This document shows positions 36,765 to 46,852 of a DNA stretch of 64,000 nucleotides, piece after piece. Under the pieces are notes generated by a model. The model saw nothing but the letters and a program-made list of their open reading frames with translations. It was not told the DNA's origin and did not search any database. A program made the translations under genes and the position numbers. Source of the stretch: Methylocystis sp. Sn-Cys (GTDB lineage: Bacteria; Pseudomonadota; Alphaproteobacteria; Rhizobiales; Beijerinckiaceae); NCBI RefSeq assembly GCF_016745395.1, contig NZ_JAERVJ010000001.1:248001-312000 (forward strand), in the 5' to 3' direction. The number at the start of each line of letters is the position of its first letter. Position 1 is the first letter of the stretch.

Positions 36765-37508
36765 TCAGTACTTCGCGAGCACCGGAGCCGGAGCGCCGCC
36801 GAAGTTGAAGTGATAGTTCACGCCCGCGCGGACCGTGTGGAAGCGGGTGTGATTGTTGACGTTGTTCAGACCCCAGCCGGGGTTGAAGAACGCGTTCTGG
36901 TTGCTGCCGCTGATATCCGTGTAGAGATATTCAGCCTTGGCCGACCAGTTCGGCAGGAACTGCCACTCGACGCCGCCGCCAGCGGTCCAGCCGGTCTGCA
37001 CGGTGCTGTACTGGTTCCACCAGGAGTTACGCTGCACCTCGCCATAGGCGAAGCCGCCCGTGCCATAGACCAGGAACTGCGAGTAGCCCGGGAAGTTGAA
37101 GCCGACGCGGCCACGAACGGTGCCGAACCAGTTGATGCGAGCGCGGTCAGCGCCGCCCCACCAGCCGTTGCCGCCGCCCGAGCCGATGCTCGTGCCCTGG
37201 AAGTCGGTCTCGAGACCGACGACGAACAGCGGGGAGAGCTGGTAGTTGTAGCCGATCTGGCCGCCGCCGACGACGCCGCCGGAGCCGCCGTTGCCCGAGT
37301 TCCAGCCCCAATTCGCGACGTTGGAGGACGAGGAGTCCTGCCAGCCGCCGCCGATGTTCAGACCGGCGTAGAAGCCCGTCCAGGTGAGGACCGGCGGCGG
37401 GGGAACGAAAACCGGCGGCGGAGCCTTGCGGGAAGGCAGATCCGCAGCCTGCGCAGCGCCGGCCGCCAAGGCGGCCGCGACGGCGATAGCGGAGAGAGTC
37501 GTCTTCAT
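36765..37508 (-). CDS. Outer-membrane beta-barrel porin (Omp25/31-like)
   Basis: 247 residues. Signal peptide MKTTLSAIAVAAALAAGAAQAADLP, then a proline-rich linker (KAPPPVFVPPPPV) and the WTGFYAGLNIGGGW start of an eight-stranded barrel. Repeated aromatic-alternating strands follow, ending FHTVRAGVNYHFNF near the C-terminus. Typical abundant Hyphomicrobiales surface protein with structural roles. A Gly/Asn/Trp-rich loop lies around residues 55-75. A 393-base upstream gap (37509-37901) must hold the porin and fabG promoters; no specific element could be assigned there. Confidence 0.92.
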   Translation of the reverse strand: MKTTLSAIAVAAALAAGAAQAADLPSRKAPPPVFVPPPPVLTWTGFYAGLNIGGGWQDSSSSNVANWGWNSGNGGSGGVVGGGQIGYNYQLSPLFVVGLETDFQGTSIGSGGGNGWWGGADRARINWFGTVRGRVGFNFPGYSQFLVYGTGGFAYGEVQRNSWWNQYSTVQTGWTAGGGVEWQFLPNWSAKAEYLYTDISGSNQNAFFNPGWGLNNVNNHTRFHTVRAGVNYHFNFGGAPAPVLAKY

Positions 37509-37901
37509 TTCATAACCCTTTGCTCAAGTCAGAAACCAAAAATGGCCGCATCCGCCCTGACTTGGCGGCTCTAAGGTGATGCGGACCCCAAGCACAGCGA
37601 TTGTGTCCGAAAACGAGATTCGAATTCAACCAAGGATGCGCAGAATCTGGCCGCGCCAGAGCTGAAACCTTGCCGGTGTGGTATTTGTGTCACAAGAGAA
37701 CCTGGCCAGTTTACAGAATGTTAGCCATAATTTTTTCCTGTTTCTTTAAGGACGTATGGTTGGGGCGACAAATTCCCGCCGCCTTGGCGCCGCATTTGCC
37801 CCCAGCCCCCGAAAGGGCCTCGCAATTTTCCGATTTGCCGTTAAACGGAAACGAGAAAAGAACCGGCGCGGCGCGTCGCGCCCGGTCAGGGAGGGCCGTT
37901 G

Positions 37902-38639
37902 ATGTTCGACTTATCAGGCAAAACCGCGTTGGTGACCGGCGCGAGCGGCGGCATCGGCAAGGACATCGCCCGCGGCCTCGTCGCGGCTGGGGCGACGGTG
38001 GCGCTTTCCGGCACGCGCCGCGAAGCGCTCGAGGCGCTGGCCGCCGAGATCGGCGGGACCACGCATGTCGTCCCCTGCAATCTCGCCGATAAGGAAGACG
38101 CCGAGAAGCTCGTTCCGGCGGCGGAAGCGGCGATGGGCGGGGTCGATATTCTCGTCAACAACGCCGGCGTCACGCGCGACATGCTCTTCATGCGCCTGAA
38201 GGACGAGGACTGGAACACAGTGCTCGACATCAATCTCACCGCGGCCTTCCGCCTCTCGCGCGCCGTGTTGCGCGGCATGATGAAGAAGCGCTTCGGCCGA
38301 ATCATCGGCATCACCTCGGTCGTCGGCGTCACCGGCAATCCGGGCCAGGGCAATTACGCCGCGGCGAAGGCGGGCATGATCGGCATGTCGAAATCGCTCG
38401 CGGGCGAGGTCGCCTCGCGCGGCGTCACCGTCAACTGCGTCGCGCCCGGCTTCATCGAGAGCCCGATGACCGACGGCCTCACCGACGCCCAGAAGGAAAG
38501 GATCCTGTCCGCCGTGCCGGCCGGCCGCCTCGGAACCGGCGCCGACGTCGCCGCCGCGGTCGTTTATCTCGCGAGCGCAGAGGCGGGCTACGTGACCGGC
38601 CAGACGCTGCACGTCAATGGCGGCATGGCCATGATATAA
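37902..38639 (+). CDS. fabG: 3-oxoacyl-ACP reductase
   Basis: 245 residues from the ATG at 37902, eight bases after GGGAGG. NADPH-dependent short-chain dehydrogenase of fatty-acid elongation. Cofactor motif TGASGGIG, LVNNAGVTRD, catalytic Ser in ITSVVG and the YxxxK of NYAAAKAG are present. Ends GQTLHVNGGMAMI, the usual FabG tail. Confidence 0.97.
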   Translation: MFDLSGKTALVTGASGGIGKDIARGLVAAGATVALSGTRREALEALAAEIGGTTHVVPCNLADKEDAEKLVPAAEAAMGGVDILVNNAGVTRDMLFMRLKDEDWNTVLDINLTAAFRLSRAVLRGMMKKRFGRIIGITSVVGVTGNPGQGNYAAAKAGMIGMSKSLAGEVASRGVTVNCVAPGFIESPMTDGLTDAQKERILSAVPAGRLGTGADVAAAVVYLASAEAGYVTGQTLHVNGGMAMI

Positions 38640-38948
38640 AACGCGAAAACTGGTGGCGGCGGCGCTGGTTTTTTGCCGCCGCAACGCCGCTTCGCGGCCG
38701 ATTTTCTCGAAAACGCGCGAAAGCCTGGGCCCTCTCGCCAACCCAATGGAAGTGTGTTACCAGACCTCGCCGCGAGTGGGGCGGCGCCGCCGTATTTCCC
38801 AGAGACTAGAGGGCATGAGCGCAGCTTTGCCGCGCCGCCCTCGGGACGCGGCCGGCGCACATGAAATCTTTGGAGAACACGGCGAGCGGATAATGTTCCG
38901 CATCGCCGAATCGGTGCGGCTGCACCACAGCAACAGGGACTAAATCAG
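38640..38948. other. Intergenic gap between fabG and acpP
   Basis: 309 bases without a convincing gene. GCGGCGGC (38655-38662) can pair with GCCGCCGC (38675-38682) around a T-rich loop, possibly a weak terminator for fabG. The acpP promoter must lie further right. An ORF of 96 codons at 38653-38943 has no recognisable product. Confidence 0.4.
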
Positions 38949-39188
38949 ATGAGCGATGTCGCCGAGCGCGTGAAGAAGATCGTTGTCGAACACCTCGGCG
39001 TCGAGCCCGAAAAGGTTGTCGACAAGGCCAATTTCATCGACGATCTGGGCGCCGACTCGCTCGACACCGTCGAGCTGGTCATGGCTTTCGAAGAAGAATT
39101 CGGCGTCGAGATCCCCGACGACGCAGCGGAGACCATTCTCACGGTCGGCGACGCCGTGAAGTTCCTCGAGAAGGCCAAGGCCGCCTGA
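38949..39188 (+). CDS. acpP: Acyl carrier protein
   Basis: 79 residues, acidic. The phosphopantetheine attachment serine is Ser 37 in [20 protein letters not shown]. Central carrier for fatty-acid and lipid A synthesis. AGGGA precedes the ATG. fabF follows after 119 bases. Confidence 0.98.
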   Translation: MSDVAERVKKIVVEHLGVEPEKVVDKANFIDDLGADSLDTVELVMAFEEEFGVEIPDDAAETILTVGDAVKFLEKAKAA

Positions 39189-39307
39189 TCAGGCGCTGAC
39201 GAGAAAGGCGCGCCGGCGGCAGGCCGCGCGCTTTTTCCATCGCGCGCCGCCCGACGACTCCGACGGGCGGCGAATATAAACAATCAAGAAAAATCTGAGA
39301 GTAAGCC

Positions 39308-40570
39308 ATGCGCAGGGTGGTCGTCACCGGCCTTGGCGTCGTATCGCCCCTGGGCTGCGGCGTCGAAACGAATTGGCGGCGTCTCGTCGCCGGCGAACAC
39401 GGCTTCCGCCGCATCGACACTTTTGAGGTCAACGACCTCGCTTGCCAGATCGCGGCCGTCGTGCCGCGCGGCGACGGCTCCAACGGCTCCTTCAATCCGG
39501 ACGACTGGTTCGACCCCAAGGAGCAACGCAAGGTCGACGATTTCATCATCTACGGTACCGCAGCCGCGACCCAGGCGCTCGCCGACGCCGGCTGGAAGGC
39601 CGACACTGCGGAGAAGCAGGAGACGACCGGCGTCCTCATCGGCTCCGGCATCGGCGGTCTGGGCGGCATTTACGAGACCTCGATCACCCTGAAGGAAAAG
39701 GGCCCGCGTCGCGTATCGCCCTTCTTCGTCTCGGGCCGAATCATCAATCTCGTCGCGGGCTATGTCTCGATCATGCACGGGCTCAAGGGCCCGAATCATG
39801 CGGTCGTGACGGCCTGCGCCACCGGCACCCACGCCATCGGCGACGCCGCGCGCATCATCGCCATGGGCGACGCCGACGTCATGGTGGCGGGCGGCGCCGA
39901 ATCGCCGGTCAACCGCATCGGCGTTGCGGGCTTCGCCGCCTGTCGCGCGCTGTCGACCGGTTTCAACGACCGCCCGGCCGAGGCCTCGCGCCCCTATGAC
40001 AAGGATCGCGACGGCTTCGTCCTCGGCGAGGGCGCCGGCTGCGTCGTGCTCGAAGAATATGAGCACGCCAAAGCCCGCGGCGCACGTATCTACGGCGAGC
40101 TCATCGGCTATGGCATGTCGGGCGACGCCCACCACATCACAGCGCCGTCGCCCGACGGCGACGGCGCCTATCGCTGCATGAAGATGGCGCTGCGGCGCTC
40201 GAATCTTCCGGTCAGCGAGATCGACTATGTCAACGCGCATGGCACGTCGACGCCGCTCGGCGATGAAATCGAGCTCAAGGCGGTCGAGCGGCTGGTCGGC
40301 AATCTCGAGGCGAAGCTCTCGATGTCTTCGACCAAATCGGCGATCGGCCATCTCCTCGGCGGCGCCGGCGCGGTCGAGGCGATCTATACGATCCTCGCCA
40401 TGACCCATGGCGTCGCGCCGCCGACCCGCAATCTCGACAACCCTTCCGTCGAGACGGCGATCGACCTCGTGCCCAAGGTCGCGCGCGAGCGTGAGATCAA
40501 TGTGGCGCTGTCCAACTCCTTCGGGTTCGGCGGCACCAACGCCTCTCTGCTCTTCCGCCGCGTGTCGTAA
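39308..40570 (+). CDS. fabF: 3-oxoacyl-ACP synthase II
   Basis: 420 residues, elongating condensing enzyme. The active-site cysteine is in VTACATGTHAIG, the two histidines in NAHGTSTPLGD and KSAIGHLLGGAG, and the C-terminal SNSFGFGGTNASL is present. Length is normal. A strong hairpin follows the stop and separates it from mltG. Confidence 0.98.
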   Translation: MRRVVVTGLGVVSPLGCGVETNWRRLVAGEHGFRRIDTFEVNDLACQIAAVVPRGDGSNGSFNPDDWFDPKEQRKVDDFIIYGTAAATQALADAGWKADTAEKQETTGVLIGSGIGGLGGIYETSITLKEKGPRRVSPFFVSGRIINLVAGYVSIMHGLKGPNHAVVTACATGTHAIGDAARIIAMGDADVMVAGGAESPVNRIGVAGFAACRALSTGFNDRPAEASRPYDKDRDGFVLGEGAGCVVLEEYEHAKARGARIYGELIGYGMSGDAHHITAPSPDGDGAYRCMKMALRRSNLPVSEIDYVNAHGTSTPLGDEIELKAVERLVGNLEAKLSMSSTKSAIGHLLGGAGAVEAIYTILAMTHGVAPPTRNLDNPSVETAIDLVPKVAREREINVALSNSFGFGGTNASLLFRRVS

Positions 40571-40596
40571 GGTATCGAATACACGAGTGTTTTCAG

Positions 40597-40635
40597 CGTG
40601 CGGCCCGGGCGAAGGCGTTTCGCCCGGGCCGCACG
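40597..40635. terminator. Long perfect hairpin after fabF
   Basis: CGTGCGGCCCGGGCGAA (40597-40613) pairs over 17 bases with TTCGCCCGGGCCGCACG (40619-40635), loop GGCGT. Very GC-rich with no T run, so termination or mRNA 3' protection is likely rather than classic intrinsic termination. Confidence 0.65.
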
Positions 40636-40755
40636 TCTGTTAACCATGGCCGTTCGTTCCTGAATTCGCCACAATAACCGATAGTGTAAGTCGGTTCTTG
40701 ACAGGCGACTGCGGGCGCTTGCGGCAGGGTCATCTGGATTGGCGTGGTGACGATT

Positions 40756-42747
40756 ATGAGCGACCAGACGGGCGAGAAGACGGCGACGCCGAAAGACGAG
40801 GCAAAGACCGCTCCGGAAGCGACGGCGCAATCGACACAAACTCAGCCGCAGTCGCCGGGCCCCGAGCCCGCGGCGCCCCCGGACGGCGCCGAGGCGAAAT
40901 TCGCAGCGCCGGCGGAGGAGCCGGCGGCTTCCTCCTTCTTCCGCCGCCGCGCCGCCATACAAAGCGCCAAACCGGCCGAGGCGCCGCCAGCCCCCCCGCC
41001 GAAGAAGAAGCGGCGCCGGGAAGGCACGCTTTCGGCGATGAGCGGCTTCCTGAGCTTCCTTCTTGTCGCACTGGTCGCCGGGGTTTTCGGCGTGATCGCG
41101 GTGATGCACAAGCTCAAGGAGCCGGGCCCGCTCGGCGCCGACAAGATCGTCTATATGCCCCCGCGCAGCGACGTGCCGGAGATGCTCTCGCAGCTCGAAC
41201 GCGACGGCGTGATCGACAGTCCCGGCCTGATGAATTTCGCGCTCTTGATCGAAGGCGCACGCAGCAAGCTGAAGCCCGGCGAATATCTCTTCAAGAAAAG
41301 CGCCAGCCTACGCGAGGTGATCGACGAGCTCGTCGCCGGCAAGCAGCTCATGCATAGCCTGACCATCCCCGAAGGCCTGACGAGCGAGCAGATCGCCCAG
41401 CGCCTGCGCGAATCGGACATGCTTCTCGGCGATATTCTGGAAACGCCGAAGGAAGGCGCGCTGCTGCCCGAGACCTATAAATTCCCGCGCGGTTTCCCGC
41501 GGGCCAAGCTCATCGCCAAGATGCAGGAGGACCAGCGCAAGCTCCTCGAGCAGATCTGGGCGAAGCGCGCCAAGGATCTGCCGCTGCGCTCGCCCTATGA
41601 GCTGGTGACGCTGGCCTCCATCGTCGAGAAGGAGACCGGCAAGACGGAGGAGCGCCCGCGCGTCGCCGCCGTCTTCGCTAACCGCCTGCGCAAGGGCATG
41701 CGCCTGCAGTCCGACCCCACGATCGTTTACGGCCTCGTCGGCGGCAAGGGCACGCTGGGCCATAGCATTATGCGTTCCGAAATCGAGAAGTGGACGCCCT
41801 ACAACACTTACGCCGTCGATGGTTTGCCGCCGGGGCCCATCGCCAATCCCGGCAAGGCGGCGTTGGAAGCGACCGCCAATCCCGCCAATACGCGCGATCT
41901 CTATTTCGTCGCCGACGGGACGGGCGGACATGTCTTCGCCGAATCGCTCGACCAGCACGCTCGCAACGTCCAGAACTGGCGCAAGCTCGAGCAGGATCAG
42001 AAAGCCAAGCTGACCCCCGGCGCGGACCAATCCGTCCCGGCGGCGGTTCCGCCCGCCACGCCCAAGACCGACAAGCGCACCCAGGCGCCGATCGGCCGGC
42101 TGATGGCGCTCGACGCCGGCAACCCGGATTTTCCGCCGGGCCGCGCCATGTCGCCCCGCGAAGGAGCCCCGCATCGGCTGGGCAAGTTCAGCCCGGCGGG
42201 AGCGGCCTTTTTTCTCGGCGGACATGACGATCCCACCGCCGACGCCGCCCCACACCTCGCGCGCCTGCGGGTCGCCCGGCCCTATTTCACGCAGGAATCC
42301 GCCCAGCCGACGGCGCGCCATAATGGCTTCGACCCGACGCTCCTCGCCGCCGGGGCGCCGGCCTCCGACAATGAAGGCGAAGACGGCGCGATTGGCCCCG
42401 ACATGATGGCGCGCGAGGGCGCCGACGGAAAGGCGCTCCCGGAAGAGGTCGCCTCCTATCCGGTCTCTCCAGCGCGCCGGGCGGAGCAGAAGGCCCGCGC
42501 GGCCCGGTTGGGCCTCGCGACGGGCTCTGACGAATTGCCCGCCGATACCCTTGCCGTGAAGGCCTCGATGGAAGAAACAGCGGCGGCCTCTCCGGCGGGA
42601 GGGCCGATCGCTCTCGCCGCGGCGCCACAACACGCCCGCCCGCGGGCTTTCGACGCCTCGGAAGGCACGACGCTCGACCCGCTGCGCGACAAGAGCTGGG
42701 ATCTGACGTCGGCGAAGACCGTTCCCTCGAGCGCCGAAATTCGCTAA
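40756..42747 (+). CDS. mltG: Endolytic murein transglycosylase MltG with C-terminal extension
   Basis: 663 residues from the ATG at 40756 (GTG at 40744 possible). A Pro/Ala-rich cytoplasmic tail, a single transmembrane helix (GFLSFLLVALVAGVFGVIAVM) and a LysM-like then YceG catalytic domain follow. The catalytic Glu is at about 291 in SIVEKETG. It cuts nascent glycan chains and sets their length. Residues after about 414 form a 250-residue Ala/Pro-rich extension of unknown role, not present in E. coli MltG. fabF-mltG-yicC-gmk is a conserved order. Confidence 0.93.
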   Translation: MSDQTGEKTATPKDEAKTAPEATAQSTQTQPQSPGPEPAAPPDGAEAKFAAPAEEPAASSFFRRRAAIQSAKPAEAPPAPPPKKKRRREGTLSAMSGFLSFLLVALVAGVFGVIAVMHKLKEPGPLGADKIVYMPPRSDVPEMLSQLERDGVIDSPGLMNFALLIEGARSKLKPGEYLFKKSASLREVIDELVAGKQLMHSLTIPEGLTSEQIAQRLRESDMLLGDILETPKEGALLPETYKFPRGFPRAKLIAKMQEDQRKLLEQIWAKRAKDLPLRSPYELVTLASIVEKETGKTEERPRVAAVFANRLRKGMRLQSDPTIVYGLVGGKGTLGHSIMRSEIEKWTPYNTYAVDGLPPGPIANPGKAALEATANPANTRDLYFVADGTGGHVFAESLDQHARNVQNWRKLEQDQKAKLTPGADQSVPAAVPPATPKTDKRTQAPIGRLMALDAGNPDFPPGRAMSPREGAPHRLGKFSPAGAAFFLGGHDDPTADAAPHLARLRVARPYFTQESAQPTARHNGFDPTLLAAGAPASDNEGEDGAIGPDMMAREGADGKALPEEVASYPVSPARRAEQKARAARLGLATGSDELPADTLAVKASMEETAAASPAGGPIALAAAPQHARPRAFDASEGTTLDPLRDKSWDLTSAKTVPSSAEIR

Positions 42748-42759
42748 ATCCGGCGAGCT

Positions 42760-42905
42760 GTCATTCCCGACGCTCGCGAAGCGGGCGAGCGGGAATCCAG
42801 AGCAGAACCAGCGCTCTTGCGGCTCTGGATTCCCGGTCGGGCCTTCAGCCCGCCGAGAATGACAAAACCCCGCCGCCAAGCCGTTCAAGCGAAAACGGTA
42901 TGCGT
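42760..42905 (-). repeat. Family A palindromic repeat, copy A3
   Basis: Inverted orientation relative to A1. Core at 42760-42863 (GTCATTCCCGACGCTCGC to CGCCGAGAATGAC) and the flank GTTCAAGCGAAAACGGTATG, the complement of the CCGTTTGAA flank. Follows the mltG stop. Confidence 0.8.
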
Positions 42906-42922
42906 CAGACCCCGGAGAGTCC

Positions 42923-43819
42923 GTGACCGCTTCTTTTGTCGCCAGCATGACCGGCTTCGCCCGCGCGCGCGGAAGCCACGGCCCCTGGAGCTATGCCTGG
43001 GAGCTGAAAACCGTCAATGCAAAGGGGCTGGACCTGCGGCTACGCGTCCCGCCGAATTTCGACGCCGTCGAAATCAAGGCCCGCGCCGCGATTTCCGCCC
43101 GCCTGGCGCGCGGCTCGGTCTTCGCCAATCTGACCGCCAAACGCGCCGAGGAAGAAGGCGCGGCGCGGATCAATCGCGCGGCGCTCGACCGGCTGCTCGC
43201 CGCGCTCGACGACCTCCCGCAGCTTGCGAGCCTGCGACCCGCTTCGCTCGACGGCCTGCTGGCGATTCGGGGCGTTGTCGAGATCGTCGAGCCGGAAGAC
43301 GACGAGGCGCAGCGCGCGGGCCTGGAAAAGAATGTCCTCGCCGCTTTGGACGAGACGCTCGACGCGCTCCTTGCCTCGCGCCGCGCGGAAGGCGCCGCAC
43401 TGACGGCCGTGCTGCGTGAGCGCCTGACCCGGATCGGCGCGCTCACCGCCCAGGCCGACGCTTTGCCGGCGCGCCAGCCCGAAGCCGTGCGCCAGCGGCT
43501 CGCCCAGCAAGTGGCGCGGCTCCTCGAAAGCGCCGAGGGCCTGGACCCCGCGCGTCTCCATCAGGAGGCGGTGCTGCTCGCGGTCAAGGCAGATATTCGC
43601 GAGGAGCTCGATCGTCTCGCGGCGCATGTGGCGAGCGCGCAGAAGCTCCTCGCCGAGGGCGGCCCTGTCGGGCGGCGGCTCGATTTTCTGGCGCAGGAAT
43701 TTTCGCGCGAGACCAATACGCTTTGCGCCAAGTCCAACGATCCGGCGCTCACCGAGATCGGGCTGGAATTGAAGATCGAGGTCGAGCAGTTGCGCGAGCA
43801 GGTGCAAAATATCGAATAG
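42923..43819 (+). CDS. yicC: YicC/YloC family endoribonuclease
   Basis: 298 residues from GTG at 42923, with GGAGAG upstream. The N-terminal SMTGFARARG and WELKTVNAKGLDLRLRVPP, and the C-terminal GRRLDFLAQEFSRETNTLCAKSND are hallmarks of the YicC family, recently recognised as endoribonucleases. Lies upstream of gmk with a 72-base gap, the usual pairing. Confidence 0.95.
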   Translation: MTASFVASMTGFARARGSHGPWSYAWELKTVNAKGLDLRLRVPPNFDAVEIKARAAISARLARGSVFANLTAKRAEEEGAARINRAALDRLLAALDDLPQLASLRPASLDGLLAIRGVVEIVEPEDDEAQRAGLEKNVLAALDETLDALLASRRAEGAALTAVLRERLTRIGALTAQADALPARQPEAVRQRLAQQVARLLESAEGLDPARLHQEAVLLAVKADIREELDRLAAHVASAQKLLAEGGPVGRRLDFLAQEFSRETNTLCAKSNDPALTEIGLELKIEVEQLREQVQNIE

Positions 43820-43891
43820 GCCATCCCAGCGGTTGAAAGAGCGGCCCCAATTGCCTATTGCCGATCGCCAACACTCGTGACAATCGTCGCC

Positions 43892-44533
43892 ATGGACCAT
43901 TCCCTTCCGCTGCGCCGCGGCGTCGTGCTCATCCTTTCCTCTCCCTCCGGCGCCGGCAAGACCACGCTGACGCGGATGCTGCTGCAGGACCGCGATCTCG
44001 ACCTCACGCTTTCCATATCGGTGACGACCCGCGCGCGCCGGTCGAGCGAGGTCGACGGCATTCACTACCGCTTCATCACCGAGCGCCAGTTCGTCGCCAT
44101 GCGCGACGCCGGCGACTTGCTGGAATGGGCGGAGGTGCACGGCAATTTCTACGGCACGCCGCGTGGGCCGGTCGAGGCGATCCTGGCGCAGGGGCGCGAT
44201 TCGCTTTTCGACATCGACTACCAAGGGACGCGCCAGGTGCGCGAAAAGATGGGCGCCGACGCGGTGACCGTCTTCATCCTCCCGCCGTCGATGAAGGAGC
44301 TGCGCGCCCGGTTGGAGCGCCGCGCCGAGGACGCGCCCGAGGTGATCGAACGGCGGCTCGAGAACGCCCGCAAGGAGATCGCGCGCTGGAAGGACTATGA
44401 CTATGTCATCGTCAACGACGATCTGCAGCGCTCCTTCGACGATCTGATCGCCATATTGCGCGCCGAGCGCCAGCGCCGCTCGCGGCGCGAGCGCGAGATC
44501 GAAAGCTTCGTCGCCAAGCTTCTCGACGAATAG
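43892..44533 (+). CDS. gmk: Guanylate kinase
   Basis: 213 residues from the ATG at 43892; an in-frame GTG at 43877 is possible. P-loop SSPSGAGKTT, GMP-binding TTRARRSSEVDGIHYRFI and lid region ILPPSMKELRARLERR are present. Converts GMP to GDP with ATP. Length and domain order are normal. Confidence 0.97.
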   Translation: MDHSLPLRRGVVLILSSPSGAGKTTLTRMLLQDRDLDLTLSISVTTRARRSSEVDGIHYRFITERQFVAMRDAGDLLEWAEVHGNFYGTPRGPVEAILAQGRDSLFDIDYQGTRQVREKMGADAVTVFILPPSMKELRARLERRAEDAPEVIERRLENARKEIARWKDYDYVIVNDDLQRSFDDLIAILRAERQRRSRREREIESFVAKLLDE

Positions 44534-44564
44534 GCTTCCGCGCGGGGTGCGCTATCTCGCCCCC

Positions 44565-44927
44565 ATGCCCGCCTTCGCCCTCAAGCGTGTCTATGAGCCG
44601 CCAGAGCCGGAAGACGGCGCGCGCGTGCTTGTCGACCGGCTCTGGCCGCGCGGCCTGACGAAGGAAAAGGCGGCGGTCGATCTTTGGGCCAAGGACGTCG
44701 CGCCGAGCCATGAATTGCGCCGCTGGTTCGGCCACGCGCTCGGGCGCTGGGGGGAGTTTCAGGCGCGCTATCGCGAGGAGCTCGAAAGCCCGGAAGCGCA
44801 AGAGCAGATCGCGACGCTGCGCGCCATGGCGCACAAGGGACGCGTGACGCTGCTCTACGCCGCCCACGACGAGGAAATGAACAACGCGGTCGTGCTGCGA
44901 GGCGTCCTGCGCCATAAAGCAAGCTAA
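44565..44927 (+). CDS. DUF488 family protein
   Basis: 120 residues from the ATG at 44565. ALKRVYEPPEPEDGARVLVDRLWPRGL and LRRWFGHALGRWGEFQARYREEL mark DUF488, small proteins of unknown function. It sits between gmk and rsmA, which are usually close, and is followed by a repeat in the convergent gap. Confidence 0.88.
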   Translation: MPAFALKRVYEPPEPEDGARVLVDRLWPRGLTKEKAAVDLWAKDVAPSHELRRWFGHALGRWGEFQARYREELESPEAQEQIATLRAMAHKGRVTLLYAAHDEEMNNAVVLRGVLRHKAS

Positions 44928-44928
44928 T

Positions 44929-44983
44929 GGACCGCGGGCCTTCAGGCCCGCATTTTTCAAGCGAGCCTGAAGGCTCGCGGTCC
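44929..44983. repeat. Family C palindromic repeat, copy C3
   Basis: GGACCGCGGGCCTTCAGGCC faces CGAGCCTGAAGGCTCGCGGT. It fills the 57-base gap between the convergent DUF488 and rsmA genes and could terminate both. Confidence 0.82.
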
Positions 44984-44984
44984 G

Positions 44985-45860
44985 CTATTGCCGAAGCATA
45001 TCGAACGCGCGCGCCAGCGCCACGAAACCCGCGACATCCACCTCTTCGGCGCGCTTGGTCTCCTCTATGCCGGCCTGCGCGAGTAGCGCCCCCGCGTCGA
45101 CGCCGAGGCCTTTGAGGCTCTGGCGCAGCATCTTGCGCCGCTGGCCGAAGGCGGCCTGCGTCACGCGCGAGAGCGCGCGCGGATCACAGGGCAGCGGTGC
45201 CGGGTTTGGGACCAGCTCCACCACGGAAGACGTCACTTTCGGCGGCGGGGTGAAGGCGGCGGGAGACACGTCGAAGAGAATGCGCGCCCGCGCGCGCCAG
45301 CCGCAGAGCACGGCGAGGCGACCGTAATCGGCGCGGTTCGCCGTCGTCGCCACGATTCGAAGCGCCACTTCCTTCTGGAACATGAGCACATAGCGGTCGA
45401 AGACCGACGGCCAGGGCTCGGCCTCGATCCAGCGGGTGAGCAAGGCTGTCGCGACGTTATAGGGAAGATTGGCGCAGATGCGGGCCCTTGGCTGTTCGCC
45501 TTCGGCTCGCAATGAGGGCTGATGCTGGCGCGCAAGCTCCCCAACGTCGATTTCCAGCGCGTCGCCTTCGACGACCGTCAGACGGCCGGGGTAATGCGCG
45601 GCGATCTCGCTCAAGGCGGGGAGGCAGCGCTGGTCGCGCTCGATTGCGACGACATGCGCCCCCTGCGCCAGAAGCGCGCGCGTCAGGCCGCCCGGGCCGG
45701 GGCCAATCTCGATGACGACCGTATCCTCGAATGGCCCGGCGGCGCGGGCGATGCGGCTCGTGAGATTGAGATCGAAGAGGAAATTCTGGCCGAGCGTCTT
45801 TTTGGCGTCGAGGCCATGACGCGCGACGACCTCGCGCAGCGGGGGCAGATCGTCGATCAC
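44985..45860 (-). CDS. rsmA: 16S rRNA (adenine1518/1519-N6)-dimethyltransferase
   Basis: 291 residues from GTG at 45860, overlapping the pdxA stop by four bases (GTGA). SAM-binding [16 protein letters not shown], the LGQNFLFD start and the catalytic NLPYN in [10 protein letters not shown] are present. Dimethylates two adenines of the 16S rRNA 3' end. The pdxA-rsmA order is conserved; surA and lptD, usually before pdxA, are absent. Confidence 0.97.
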   Translation of the reverse strand: MIDDLPPLREVVARHGLDAKKTLGQNFLFDLNLTSRIARAAGPFEDTVVIEIGPGPGGLTRALLAQGAHVVAIERDQRCLPALSEIAAHYPGRLTVVEGDALEIDVGELARQHQPSLRAEGEQPRARICANLPYNVATALLTRWIEAEPWPSVFDRYVLMFQKEVALRIVATTANRADYGRLAVLCGWRARARILFDVSPAAFTPPPKVTSSVVELVPNPAPLPCDPRALSRVTQAAFGQRRKMLRQSLKGLGVDAGALLAQAGIEETKRAEEVDVAGFVALARAFDMLRQ

Positions 45861-46852
45861 GCGGTCATCCGTCCTGCGAGCTTGATCGCCTCGATCAGGC
45901 TCGTAGCGTTGGCGACGCCTTTCCCGGCGATGTCGAAGGCCGTGCCATGGTCGGGCGACGTGCGGACGAAAGGCAGGCCGAGCGTGACGTTCACGCCGCG
46001 GTCGAAGGCCAGCGTCTTGATGGGGATCAGCGCCTGATCGTGTGTCGGGCAGAGCGCGACGTCATATTTTGCGCGGGCGGCGGCGTGGAACATCGTGTCG
46101 GCCGGGTGCGGGCCGCTGACGCGGATGCCTTTGGCGCGCAGGACGTCGAGCGCGGGCGCGATCGTCTCGATCTCCTCGCGCCCGAGCGCGCCGTCTTCGC
46201 CGGCGTGCGGATTGAGCCCGGCGAAGGCGAGCCTCGGTTCCGTGAGGCCGAAGCGGGTTTTCAGATCGCGAGCGACGATCTCGCCGGTCTCGATGATGAG
46301 CGCTTTCGTCAATTGCTTCGGCGCCGCGGCGAGCGGAATGTGAATGGTGATGGGCACGACGGCGAGTTCTTGCGACCAAAGCATCATCACCGCGCGGGCG
46401 TCAGCCTTGAAGCGACGCCGCGCCAATTCGCCGAGAAACTCCGTATGTCCGGGATGCGGGAAGCCTGCTGCGTAAAGCACGGATTTTGCGATCGGGTTTG
46501 TCACGACGGCGCGCGCTTCCCCAGCGACGACATGTTCGACGGCCTGTTCGATCGAGGCGATGGTCGCCTTGGCGTCCTCTGGATCGGGACGGCCGAATGG
46601 ACCCCGCACGTCGTAACCATGGGAAACGACGGGTAGCGCGCGGTCGAAAATCTCGGCCGCATGTGCTGGCGTCGTCTCCTCGAGCGGGACGTTCATCCCG
46701 AGCGACCTTGCGACGCGCATAAGGTGAGCTGCGTCGGTGATGATGAAGAAGGGCGGAAGGCCGGCGGCGTCCCTCGCGGCATAGGCTTGGAGGGCCAGCT
46801 CCGGCCCGATGCCTGAAGGATCGCCCTGGGTCAGCGCGAGCGGGAGGGTCAT
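45857..46852 (-). CDS. pdxA: 4-hydroxythreonine-4-phosphate dehydrogenase
   Basis: 331 residues. Oxidises 4-phosphohydroxy-threonine in pyridoxal phosphate synthesis. [32 protein letters not shown] and the metal-binding histidine region [14 protein letters not shown] with PADTMFH are present. Forms a coupled unit with rsmA. Confidence 0.97.
   Translation of the reverse strand: MTLPLALTQGDPSGIGPELALQAYAARDAAGLPPFFIITDAAHLMRVARSLGMNVPLEETTPAHAAEIFDRALPVVSHGYDVRGPFGRPDPEDAKATIASIEQAVEHVVAGEARAVVTNPIAKSVLYAAGFPHPGHTEFLGELARRRFKADARAVMMLWSQELAVVPITIHIPLAAAPKQLTKALIIETGEIVARDLKTRFGLTEPRLAFAGLNPHAGEDGALGREEIETIAPALDVLRAKGIRVSGPHPADTMFHAAARAKYDVALCPTHDQALIPIKTLAFDRGVNVTLGLPFVRTSPDHGTAFDIAGKGVANATSLIEAIKLAGRMTA

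Noticed and set aside
38653-38943. Open frame of 96 codons between fabG and acpP
   Set aside because: No start signal or recognisable product; composition like non-coding GC-rich DNA. The gap is reported as intergenic.
41308-42948. Antisense open frame opposite mltG (546 codons)
   Set aside because: Shadow of mltG and of a family A repeat.
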